Shown here piece after piece: positions 19,305-26,909 of a stretch of DNA of 64,000 nt. The notes under the pieces were generated by a model. That model was given only the letters and a program-made list of their open reading frames with translations, was not told the origin of the DNA and did not search any database. The position numbers were made by a program, and so were the translations under genes. The first letter of the stretch is position 1; each line of letters opens with the position of its first letter. Origin of the DNA: Kitasatospora paranensis (lineage in GTDB: Bacteria > Actinomycetota > Actinomycetes > Streptomycetales > Streptomycetaceae); the NCBI RefSeq assembly GCF_039544005.1, contig NZ_BAABKV010000001.1:3038001-3102000 (forward strand), written 5' to 3'.

Positions 19305-21541
19305 GCCCGGCTCCTTCCGGTGACGCGGGCGGGTTCCACGGCGGCCAGGTCCAGGGACGTGGGGGTGCTGGAGCCGGTGGCCGGGGTCGGGTCGAGGAAC
19401 TCGGCGCCGGAGGGGTAGGCCTGGCCGCCGGGGTAGTCGGCCTGCTTGATGATCGCGGTGCCGTCCGGGTTGAACTTGGGCAGCTCGGCCTGCGGCTTGG
19501 GCAGCAGCGCCTTGCCGCCGTCGATCGCGCCCTTGTCGTCGACGCCGTACAGCGCCTGGTAGATGCGTCGCACCGAGTCACCGGAACCGCCGGAGCCGGT
19601 GCCGCCCTGGCTTATCGTCATCACGACCGCGTAGTCGGCACTGTAGGTCGTGAGCCACGAGGTGGTCTGCTTGCCGGCGACCTCGGCGGTGCCGGTCTTG
19701 GCGTGCAGTTCGATCTTGCCCTGCGGCCAGCCGGCGCCGACGAACTTCCAGGCGGCGGTGCCGCTGGTGACGACGCCCGCGGTGGCCTGGTCGATGTAGT
19801 CGAGCAGCTTGCCCTGGGCGGGGATCTTGCCGTCGACGTGCGGAGCGATGTCGCGCACCAGCTTGCCGTCCGGGCTCATGATCGCCTTGCCGATGCTCGG
19901 CCGGTACAGCGTGCCGCCGTTGGAGAGGGCGGAGTAGATCCGGGCCATCTGGAGCGGGGTGACCAGGGTGTCGCCCTGGCCGATCGCGAAGTTGACGGCG
20001 TCACCGGCGCGCATCACGTTGCCGTCGACGCAGTTCTCGCGGGCGATCTCGTCGGCGTACTCGTGGCCGCCCCTGGCCGCCTGGGCGCACCAGGCCTTCT
20101 GGTTGGCGTCGAAGAACGCCTGCTTCCACTGCCGGTCGGGCACCCGGCCGGGGACCTCGCCGGGCAGGTCGACGCCGGTCTTGGCGCCGAGGCCGTACTC
20201 GTGGGCGGTCTTGGTGAACCAGTCGGCGGGGTTCTTCGGCTTGATGCCGCCGTCCTTCTGCCACTGGTCGTAGGCGAGGCCGTAGAAGACGGTGTCGCAG
20301 GAGATCTCCAGGGCCTTCTCCAGCGAGATGTCGCCGAAGCTCTCGCCTTCGAAGTTCTTGAACTCGCGGCCGCCGATGGTCAGGCTCGGCGGGCACGGGT
20401 AGTGGCCGTCGAGCGAGTAGCCGGCCTGGACGGCCGCGGTGGTGGAGATCACCTTGAAGGTGGAGCCGGGGGCGGACAGCCCCTGGATGGCGCGGTTGAT
20501 CAGCGGGTAGTTGGACGACTTGTCGTTCAGCGCCGCGTAGTCCTTGGCGGAGATGCCGCCGACCCAGAGGTTGGGGTCGAAGGTCGGGGCGCTGGCCATG
20601 GCGATGATCCGGCCGGTGTGGACGTCCATCACGACGGCGGCGCCGGAGTCGGCCTCGTAGTTCTTGTGGGTCTCGTTGTCGTAGACCTTGCGGGCGTCGG
20701 TCATCGCCTGCTGGAGCTGGTCCTCGACGGTCTTCTGGACGCGGGCGTCGATGCTGGTCACCAGGTTGTTGCCGGGCTGGGCGGGCACGGTGCCCGCGCT
20801 GCCGATGACCTTGCCGAGGTTGTCGACCTCCAGCTTGTCGACGCCGGTGGTGCCGCGCAGGTCGTCGTCGTAGACGGACTCCAGGCCGGCCCGGCCGATC
20901 TGGTCGGACGGCAGCCGGCGCTCGCGGCCGGTCTTGTCGGCGGTCTTGGTGACCTCCTCGTCCGTGACGGGCGAGAGGTAGCCGAGCACCTGGGCGGCGC
21001 TGGCGCCCTCGACGCCGGTGTAGCTGCGGACGGCGGTGGGCTGGGCGGTGACGCCGGGGAAGTCCTCGCGGCGCTCCATTATCTGCATCGCCTGCTGGGT
21101 GGTGGCCTGCTGGGTGACCGGGATCGGCTGGTAGGGCGAGCCGTTCCAGCAGGGCTTGGGGGTCTTGGCGTCGCAGAGCCGCACCTTGTCCTGGACGTCC
21201 TTGGCGGGCATCCCGAGGACGTCGGCGAGCCGGGCGAGCACGGCCTTGCCGCGGTCCTTCTGCTGGAGCAGTTCGGTGCGGCTGACCGAGACCACGAGCT
21301 TGGTCTGGTTGCCGACCATCACCCGGCCGGAGGCGTCGAGGATCTCGCCGCGGACGGCGGGTTCCACGACCTCGCGGATGTGGTTGCCCTGGGCCTCGGC
21401 CGCGTACTGGCTGCCGGTGCGGATCTGCAGGTACCAGAGCCTGCCGCCGAGGGTGGCGAGCAGGGAGAGCACCAGGATCTGCAGCACCACCAGGCGGATC
21501 GTCACCCGCATGGTCCGCCCGGTCTCCGGGATGTTGCTCAA
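19301..21541 (-). CDS. mrdA: penicillin-binding protein 2, class B transpeptidase
   Basis: A 746-residue membrane-anchored peptidoglycan transpeptidase. One N-terminal membrane helix (about 13-32) is followed by the dimerisation domain and a transpeptidase domain with the active serine in SAPGSTFK (S360, K363) and the KTGT box in ELHAKTGTAEV. I accept the TTG start at 21541 because the resulting MSNIPETGRTMRV matches the streptomycete family start and a GGAGGGGG site lies upstream. It is coupled to rodA downstream and follows mreD. It forms the spore-wall and elongation synthase pair with RodA. Confidence 0.95.
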   Translation of the reverse strand: MSNIPETGRTMRVTIRLVVLQILVLSLLATLGGRLWYLQIRTGSQYAAEAQGNHIREVVEPAVRGEILDASGRVMVGNQTKLVVSVSRTELLQQKDRGKAVLARLADVLGMPAKDVQDKVRLCDAKTPKPCWNGSPYQPIPVTQQATTQQAMQIMERREDFPGVTAQPTAVRSYTGVEGASAAQVLGYLSPVTDEEVTKTADKTGRERRLPSDQIGRAGLESVYDDDLRGTTGVDKLEVDNLGKVIGSAGTVPAQPGNNLVTSIDARVQKTVEDQLQQAMTDARKVYDNETHKNYEADSGAAVVMDVHTGRIIAMASAPTFDPNLWVGGISAKDYAALNDKSSNYPLINRAIQGLSAPGSTFKVISTTAAVQAGYSLDGHYPCPPSLTIGGREFKNFEGESFGDISLEKALEISCDTVFYGLAYDQWQKDGGIKPKNPADWFTKTAHEYGLGAKTGVDLPGEVPGRVPDRQWKQAFFDANQKAWCAQAARGGHEYADEIARENCVDGNVMRAGDAVNFAIGQGDTLVTPLQMARIYSALSNGGTLYRPSIGKAIMSPDGKLVRDIAPHVDGKIPAQGKLLDYIDQATAGVVTSGTAAWKFVGAGWPQGKIELHAKTGTAEVAGKQTTSWLTTYSADYAVVMTISQGGTGSGGSGDSVRRIYQALYGVDDKGAIDGGKALLPKPQAELPKFNPDGTAIIKQADYPGGQAYPSGAEFLDPTPATGSSTPTSLDLAAVEPARVTGRSRA

Positions 21542-21596
21542 CGAAGGTCCCCCTCCGGGATCGTCTGGGGCGGGTTGGTCCGGGCTGTCGGCCGGC

Positions 21597-22235
21597 TCAC
21601 GGGCGGCGGGCGAGGCCGAGCGAGCGCTTCTTCTTGTACGCCGGCACCGGCGAGGACTCCCGGGTGGTCTTGTACCGGGCGAGGCTGCCGAGCCCGGCGC
21701 CGCCGGGGTCGTCGGTCTCGGCCTCGCCGGTGACGCCGTCGAAGCGGCGGGCCAGGAACATCACCGCGGGCACCACGAAGGGTGCGAGCAGGACGTCGTA
21801 CAGCAGGGCGCTGAACACCAGTCCGGCGAGCCCGACGTGGCGGGCGGCGGTGTCGCCGACCAAGGCGCCGACCGAGGCGTAGAGCAGGGTGGAGACGACC
21901 GCCGCGGTGGCGACGACCATCAGGGCGCTGACGGCGGAGCGCTGACGGCCGGCGTCGGGGCGCAGCAGTCCGGCGGCGTAGCCCATGATGCAGAGCACCA
22001 GGGCGTAGCGGCCGATGGCGTGGTCGGACGGCGGGGCGACGTCGGCCAGCAGGCCGGCGGCGAAGCCGACGAGGCAGCCGCCGGTCGGCCCGTAGACGAG
22101 GGCGAGGCCGACGACGACGAGGAGCATGAGGTCCGGGGTGGCCCCGGGCAGCTGGAGCCGGCCGAGCACGCTGACCTGGACGACCAGGCCGAGCAGCAGC
22201 AGGACGGCGGAGAGCAGGATGCGGTTCGGGCGCAC
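21597..22235 (-). CDS. mreD: rod shape-determining protein MreD
   Basis: A 212-residue integral membrane protein with about five to six membrane spans and the conserved LPGATPDLMLLVVVGLALVYGPTGG region near the N-terminus. MreD links MreC and the wall synthases in the elongation or spore-wall complex. It begins with GTG at 22235, five bases beyond the mreC stop as restored here, with a GGGGGGAA-type site inside the end of mreC, so the two are translationally coupled. Confidence 0.93.
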   Translation of the reverse strand: MRPNRILLSAVLLLLGLVVQVSVLGRLQLPGATPDLMLLVVVGLALVYGPTGGCLVGFAAGLLADVAPPSDHAIGRYALVLCIMGYAAGLLRPDAGRQRSAVSALMVVATAAVVSTLLYASVGALVGDTAARHVGLAGLVFSALLYDVLLAPFVVPAVMFLARRFDGVTGEAETDDPGGAGLGSLARYKTTRESSPVPAYKKKRSLGLARRP

Positions 22236-22237
22236 GG

Positions 22238-23175
22238 TCAGTTCCCCCGGCGGCGGTGGCGGACGGGCCGGCGGGCTGCTGCGGCTGGGCGGCCGGGGTG
22301 TTCGCGCCGGCGGTGGGCTTGGGCGGCAGCACGGAGTCGCGCGGGTCGCTGCGCGGCGGCACCACGACGACGCCGATCAGGTCCAGGCGGGTGAACTGCA
22401 CGTACGGCTCGACCAGCACGGTCTTGGTGAGCTGACCGGGCGTCGCCTGGACCTGGACGACCCGTCCGATCGGTACGCCGGGGACGAACGGGCGGCCGCT
22501 CGGGGAGCCGAAGCTGACGACCCGGTCGCCGTTCTTGACCTGGGCCTTGCCGTTGAGCAGTTCGACCCGCATCGGGCTGGTGCCCTGGCCGGCGGCGAAG
22601 CCGATCTCGTCGCTGCCCTCCAGCCGGATGCCGGCGGTGAAGCCGGGGTCGGAGGCGAGGAGGACGGTGGCGGTGGTCGGGGCGACGGTGGTGACCCGGC
22701 CGACGAGGCCCTGGCCGTTGATGACGGTCATGTCGCGGGTCAGGCCGTCGTCGCTGCCGGCGTCGATGGTGATCGTCCAGGAGAAGCCCTGGGCGGCGCC
22801 GATCGCGATGACCTGGGCGGCCTTGACGGTGTATCCGCCGGAGCCGGCGGTGTGCAGCAGGTCGTCGAGCTGCTTGGTGCGGCCGGCGGCGGTGTCGGAG
22901 GAGGCGAGCCGCTGGCGCAGCTCGGTGTTCTCCTTGGTGATCTCGTCGAGCCGCTGCTGGTGGGTGGAGGCGTCCCGGACGGCGCGGATGGTGCCGGCGA
23001 CCGGGTTGACCAGTCCGGCGGTGCCGCTCTCGACCGGGCCGAGCAGCCCGGCCGCCGCCCGGCGGGCTCCGCCGAGCGGCGAGCCCTCGCCTCCCTTGAT
23101 GTCCACGGTGATCAGTGCGAAGGCGACCGCGACCAGCAGGATGAGCAGTAGTCGGCTCTCTCGTGTGTCCCTCAC
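22238..23175 (-). CDS. mreC: rod shape-determining protein MreC, apparent frameshift at the stop
   Basis: A membrane-anchored periplasmic scaffold protein. It starts at GTG 23175 (RDTRESRLLLILLVAV), has one membrane helix (about 8-25), a coiled coil (QQRLDEITKENTELRQRLA) and the beta-rich MreC domain (GSDDGLTRDMTVINGQGLVGRV). In the sequence as given the frame does not stop but runs through mreD as an Arg-rich shadow. Adding one base to the five-C run at 22244-22248 ends the protein naturally at …SATAAGGN, 312 residues, just before mreD. The C-terminal tail is Pro/Ala-rich. It sits second in the mreBCD-mrdA-rodA unit. Confidence 0.93.
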
Positions 23176-23234
23176 GGTGCTGGAGCGCCCCTTCGTTCCT
23201 GGTACCGGTTGTTCAGTTGGTTCTGCGGTCCGGC

Positions 23235-24272
23235 TCAGCGCCGGGGCTGGGCGTCCAGCACCTGCTGGAGCGCCTCGAACTCCTCGACGCACTTGCCGGC
23301 GCCGAGCGCGACGGAGTCCAGCGGGTTCTCCGCGATGTGGATCGGCATGCCGGTCTCGCGGCGCAGGCGCTCGTCGAGGCCGCGCAGCAGCGCGCCGCCG
23401 CCGGTGAGCACGATGCCGCGGTCCATGACGTCGCCGGCGAGCTCGGGCGGGCACTGGTCGAGGGTGGTCTTGACCGCGTCGATGATGGAGTTCACCGGCT
23501 CGTCGATGGCCTCGCGGACCTCGGCGGCGGAGATCACCACGGTCTTGGGCAGACCGCTGACGAGGTCGCGGCCGCGGATCTCGGCGTGCTCGTCCTTGTC
23601 GCCCTCCAGGGCGAAGGCGGAGCCGATCGACATCTTGATCTGTTCGGCGCTGCGCTCACCGAGGAGGAGGCTGTACTCCTTCTTGATGTGCTGGACGATG
23701 GCGTTGTCCAGCTCGTCGCCGGCGACGCGCAGGGACTGCGCGGTGACGATGCCGCCGAGCGAGATGACCGCGACCTCGGTGGTGCCGCCGCCGATGTCGA
23801 CCACCATGTTGCCGGTGGGCTCGTGGACGGGCAGGCCGGCGCCGATCGCGGCGGCCATCGGCTCCTCGATGATGTGCACCTGGCGGGCGCCCGCCTGGGA
23901 GCTGGCCTCGATCACGGCACGGCGCTCGACCCCGGTGATGCCGGAGGGCACGCAGACCACGACCCGGGGCCGGGCCAGGTAGCGGCGCCGGTGGATCTTG
24001 AGGATGAAGTAGCGGAGCATCCGCTCGGTGATCTCGAAGTCGGCGATGACGCCGTCCTTGAGCGGGCGGATCGCCACGATGTTGCCGGGCGTGCGCCCGA
24101 TCATCTTCTTGGCCTCGGCGCCGACCGCGAGGATGCCACCGGTGTTGGTGTTCACCGCGACGACGGACGGCTCGTTGAGGACGATCCCCTTGCCCCTGAC
24201 GTACACCAGCGTGTTGGCAGTGCCGAGGTCGATCGCCATGTCACGGCCGATGAACGACAGATTGTTGGCCAT
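23235..24272 (-). CDS. mreB: rod shape-determining protein MreB, actin homologue
   Basis: A 345-residue actin-like ATPase. Phosphate-binding motifs are plain: [26 protein letters not shown] at the N-terminus and [18 protein letters not shown] in the middle. In streptomycetes MreB is needed mainly for spore-wall thickening rather than hyphal tip growth. The ATG at 24272 begins [20 protein letters not shown] and follows a GAAGG site; the open frame upstream to 24530 is not conserved. First gene of the minus-strand mre cluster, with its promoter in the 307-base gap before ndk. Confidence 0.97.
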   Translation of the reverse strand: MANNLSFIGRDMAIDLGTANTLVYVRGKGIVLNEPSVVAVNTNTGGILAVGAEAKKMIGRTPGNIVAIRPLKDGVIADFEITERMLRYFILKIHRRRYLARPRVVVCVPSGITGVERRAVIEASSQAGARQVHIIEEPMAAAIGAGLPVHEPTGNMVVDIGGGTTEVAVISLGGIVTAQSLRVAGDELDNAIVQHIKKEYSLLLGERSAEQIKMSIGSAFALEGDKDEHAEIRGRDLVSGLPKTVVISAAEVREAIDEPVNSIIDAVKTTLDQCPPELAGDVMDRGIVLTGGGALLRGLDERLRRETGMPIHIAENPLDSVALGAGKCVEEFEALQQVLDAQPRR

Positions 24273-24509
24273 GGGGTGTGCAGTGCCTTCCCGGGCTCGG
24301 TGTCCATTGCGGGGAGTGGGCCGATCGCGTGCGCCCACGACAGGGCTGACATCAGCTGAGCAGCCGTACCGGGCCCATGAGTTGCGTCCATCGTAGCCAG
24401 GCCTGTCCGGGGCGGACCGCGTGGTACGGCATGCTGGCCATTCTCCGGCGCGCGGTGTGCTGTTCCCGGGATTGGGACGCCGTGTCGGGACCCGGGGTTC
24501 CGTATTTGA

Positions 24510-24564
24510 CGATGAAAAGGTGAGATTCACCTGGTCGGGCCCACGGCCTTGCGGCCGGGGGCCC
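24510..24564 (-). terminator. double hairpin after ndk
   Basis: Two consecutive inverted repeats downstream of ndk: GGGCCC-GGCC / GGCC-GGGCCC at 24537-24564, then on the minus strand AGGTGA-ATC-TCACCT followed by TTTTC at 24532-24510. The second is a classic hairpin plus T-run, which is uncommon in this genome type. The rest of the 24273-24579 gap should hold the mreB promoter. Confidence 0.7.
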
Positions 24565-24579
24565 TGCGTCCACGGACGG

Positions 24580-24993
24580 TCAGGCGTGCGCGGGGAAGAA
24601 GATCTTGATCTCGCGCTCGGCGGACTCCGCCGAGTCGGAGGCGTGGATCAGGTTCTCGCGGGTGATCGTGGCGAAGTCGCCGCGGATGGTGCCGGGGCCG
24701 GCCTGCAGCGGGTCGGTGGCGCCGGCCAGCGCGCGGATGCCCGGCACGACGTTCTCGCCCTCGACGATCAGCGCGATCGACGGACCGGACGTCATGAACT
24801 CGAGCAGCGGCTCGTAGAACGGGCGGCCGACGTGCTCGGCGTAGTGCAGCTCCAGCGTGGCCCGCTCGAAGGTGCGCAGCTCGACGGCGGCGAGCCGCCA
24901 GTTCGCCTTGCGCTCGATGCGGCTGATGATCTCGCCGGCCAGGCCGCGCGCGACGGCGTCGGGCTTCAGCAGGACGAGAGTGCGCTGGGTCAC
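24580..24993 (-). CDS. ndk: nucleoside diphosphate kinase
   Basis: A 137-residue enzyme that transfers the gamma phosphate between nucleoside triphosphates and diphosphates through a phosphohistidine. The active-site histidine is H117 in [17 protein letters not shown], and the family start [13 protein letters not shown] is present. I chose the GTG at 24993, preceded by AGGAG, rather than the GTG/ATG far upstream. It is followed by the double terminator and then mreB. Confidence 0.97.
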   Translation of the reverse strand: MTQRTLVLLKPDAVARGLAGEIISRIERKANWRLAAVELRTFERATLELHYAEHVGRPFYEPLLEFMTSGPSIALIVEGENVVPGIRALAGATDPLQAGPGTIRGDFATITRENLIHASDSAESAEREIKIFFPAHA

Positions 24994-25090
24994 GGTGCGG
25001 CTCCTGGGGATCGGGGTCTGCGTGGTGTAGGCGACCACGTCAGACACTACCTTGCGTGAGCTGCGCGGATGCGCGCGGAGTGTGAAGGCC

Positions 25091-25429
25091 TCACACGGCC
25101 GCCGCGGCGACCCGCGCCGCCTTGATCTCGTCGATCCGCCGGCCGTAGCGCACCGAGCACCACCACAGCGCGGCGAAGACCACGCCGAGGCCGTACATGG
25201 TCGGCAGCACCACGCCGCTGGCGATCAGGCCGATCTGCAGCACCCAGCCGACGGCCACCGCGCCCGGGCGGCTGATCATGCCGCAGAGCAGCACGCACAG
25301 CACCATGGCGATGCCGCTGACCGTCCAGACGGTGGCGGTCGGCACGTCGGAGAGCTGCATCGCGACCAAGCCGGCGAACATGATCAGGAGTGCCTCGCCG
25401 ATCAGGGTCGAGGAGCACAGGATCCGCAT
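25091..25429 (-). CDS. DUF4233 small membrane protein
   Basis: A 112-residue protein with four hydrophobic segments (for example EALLIMFAGLVAMQL, VSGIAMVLCVLLCGM, GWVLQIGLIASGVVLPTMYGLGVVFAALWW). Its place directly after folC and before ndk is the typical site of the actinobacterial DUF4233 family, of unknown function. The ATG at 25429 is seven bases from the folC stop, so the two genes are co-transcribed. Confidence 0.8.
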   Translation of the reverse strand: MRILCSSTLIGEALLIMFAGLVAMQLSDVPTATVWTVSGIAMVLCVLLCGMISRPGAVAVGWVLQIGLIASGVVLPTMYGLGVVFAALWWCSVRYGRRIDEIKAARVAAAAV

Positions 25430-25436
25430 CGGGGCA

Positions 25437-26840
25437 CTACTTCCTTCCGAACAGCAGGCGCGCCTCGCCCACCGTGATGACCGAGCCGGTGACCAGGACG
25501 CCGGCGCCGCCGAGGTCCTCCTCCTCGGCGAGGGTGATGGCCGCCTCGATGGCGTCGTCGAGCCGGGGCTCGACCTGCACACGGTCCTCACCGAAGATCT
25601 CCACGGCGAGCGTGGCCAGCTCGTCCACCGGCATCGCGCGGTGGGTCGAGTTCTGGGTGATGACGACCTCGGCGAGGACCGGCTCGAAGACCTCCAGCAG
25701 CCCGGAGACATCCTTGTCGCCACTGGTGGCGATCACACCGACGAGCTTGGTGAAGGCGAAGGCCTCGCCGATCGCGGCGACGGCCGCGTCGGCGCCGTGC
25801 GGGTTGTGCGCGGCGTCCAGGATGACGGTCGGCCCGCGGCGGACGACCTCCAGGCGGCCCGGGGAGGAGACACCGGAGAACGCCTGGCGCACCTTGTCGA
25901 CGTCGAGCTGCCCGCCGCCGCCGGCGCCCACGCCGAAGAACGCCTCGACGGCGGCCAGCGCCAGCGCGGCGTTGTGGGCCTGGTGGGCGCCGTGCAACGG
26001 GAGGAAGAGGTCCTCGTACTCGGCGCCGCCCAGGCCGCGCAGGGTGACGAGCTGGCCGCCGATGGCGACCTCGCGGCGGATCACGCCGAACTCCATACCC
26101 TCGCGGGCCACCGTGGCGTCGACCTCGACGGCGCGCTTCAGGATGGTCTGCGCGGCGTCGAGCTGCTGCTGCGCGACGACGGCGAGCGCGCCGGGCTTGA
26201 TGATGCCGGACTTCTCCACCGCGATCTCACCGGGCGTGTTGCCGAGCTTGTCGGTGTGGTCCAGGCCGATCGGGGTGATCACCGCGACGGCCGCGTCGAT
26301 CACGTTGGTGGCGTCCCAGGAGCCGCCCATGCCGACCTCGACGACGGCGACGTCCACCGGCGCGTCGGCGAAGGCGGCGTACGCCATGCCGGTCAGCACC
26401 TCGAAGAAGGACATCGCGACGGGCTCGCGCTCGTCGACCATCCGCACGTACGGCTCGATGTCGCGGTAGGTCTCGACGAATCGCTCGGGGCTGATCGGCA
26501 CGCCGTCCAGGCTGATCCGCTCGGTGACGGACTCCACGTGCGGGCTGGTGTACCGGCCGGTGCGCAGCTCGAAGGTGCCGAGCAGCTGCTCGACCATCCG
26601 GGCCGTGGAGGTCTTGCCGTTGGTGCCGGTGATGTGGATCGAGGGGTAGGAGCGCTGCGGCTGGCCGAGGATGTCCATCAGGGCGCTGATCCGGTCGAGC
26701 GAGGGCTCCAGCTTGTTCTCGGGCCAGCGGCCGGAGAGCTCGGTCTCGACCGCGCGCAGCTCGGCCTCGGGGCCGGTGGCCGCCTCGTCGGCGGGGCGGG
26801 AGGTGTACGGGTTCTGCTCGGCCTTGTCGCTCACCCCCAC
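25437..26840 (-). CDS. folC: folylpolyglutamate synthase / dihydrofolate synthase
   Basis: A 467-residue Mur-ligase-type enzyme that adds glutamate to folates. The ATP loop is SIHITGTNGKTSTARM (TGTNGKTS, residues 71-78), followed by SPHVESVTERISLDG and the second domain with ILDAAHNPHGADA. The first 45 residues are a variable hydrophilic leader. The start is GTG at 26840; a second GTG at 26834 is equally possible. It heads a short unit with the DUF4233 gene and is separated from the penicillin acylase gene by a terminator. Confidence 0.95.
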   Translation of the reverse strand: MGVSDKAEQNPYTSRPADEAATGPEAELRAVETELSGRWPENKLEPSLDRISALMDILGQPQRSYPSIHITGTNGKTSTARMVEQLLGTFELRTGRYTSPHVESVTERISLDGVPISPERFVETYRDIEPYVRMVDEREPVAMSFFEVLTGMAYAAFADAPVDVAVVEVGMGGSWDATNVIDAAVAVITPIGLDHTDKLGNTPGEIAVEKSGIIKPGALAVVAQQQLDAAQTILKRAVEVDATVAREGMEFGVIRREVAIGGQLVTLRGLGGAEYEDLFLPLHGAHQAHNAALALAAVEAFFGVGAGGGGQLDVDKVRQAFSGVSSPGRLEVVRRGPTVILDAAHNPHGADAAVAAIGEAFAFTKLVGVIATSGDKDVSGLLEVFEPVLAEVVITQNSTHRAMPVDELATLAVEIFGEDRVQVEPRLDDAIEAAITLAEEEDLGGAGVLVTGSVITVGEARLLFGRK

Positions 26841-26866
26841 AGTCTACGGAGCCGCCGGGCGCGCCT

Positions 26867-26899
26867 CGGCGCAGGCACCCCGCCGGGGTGCCTGCGCCG
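26867..26899 (-). terminator. hairpin between penicillin acylase and folC
   Basis: Perfect 15-bp inverted repeat CGGCGCAGGCACCCC / GGGGTGCCTGCGCCG with loop GCC, 10 bases past the penicillin acylase stop. Confidence 0.8.
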
Positions 26900-26909
26900 G
26901 GCACCGTGC

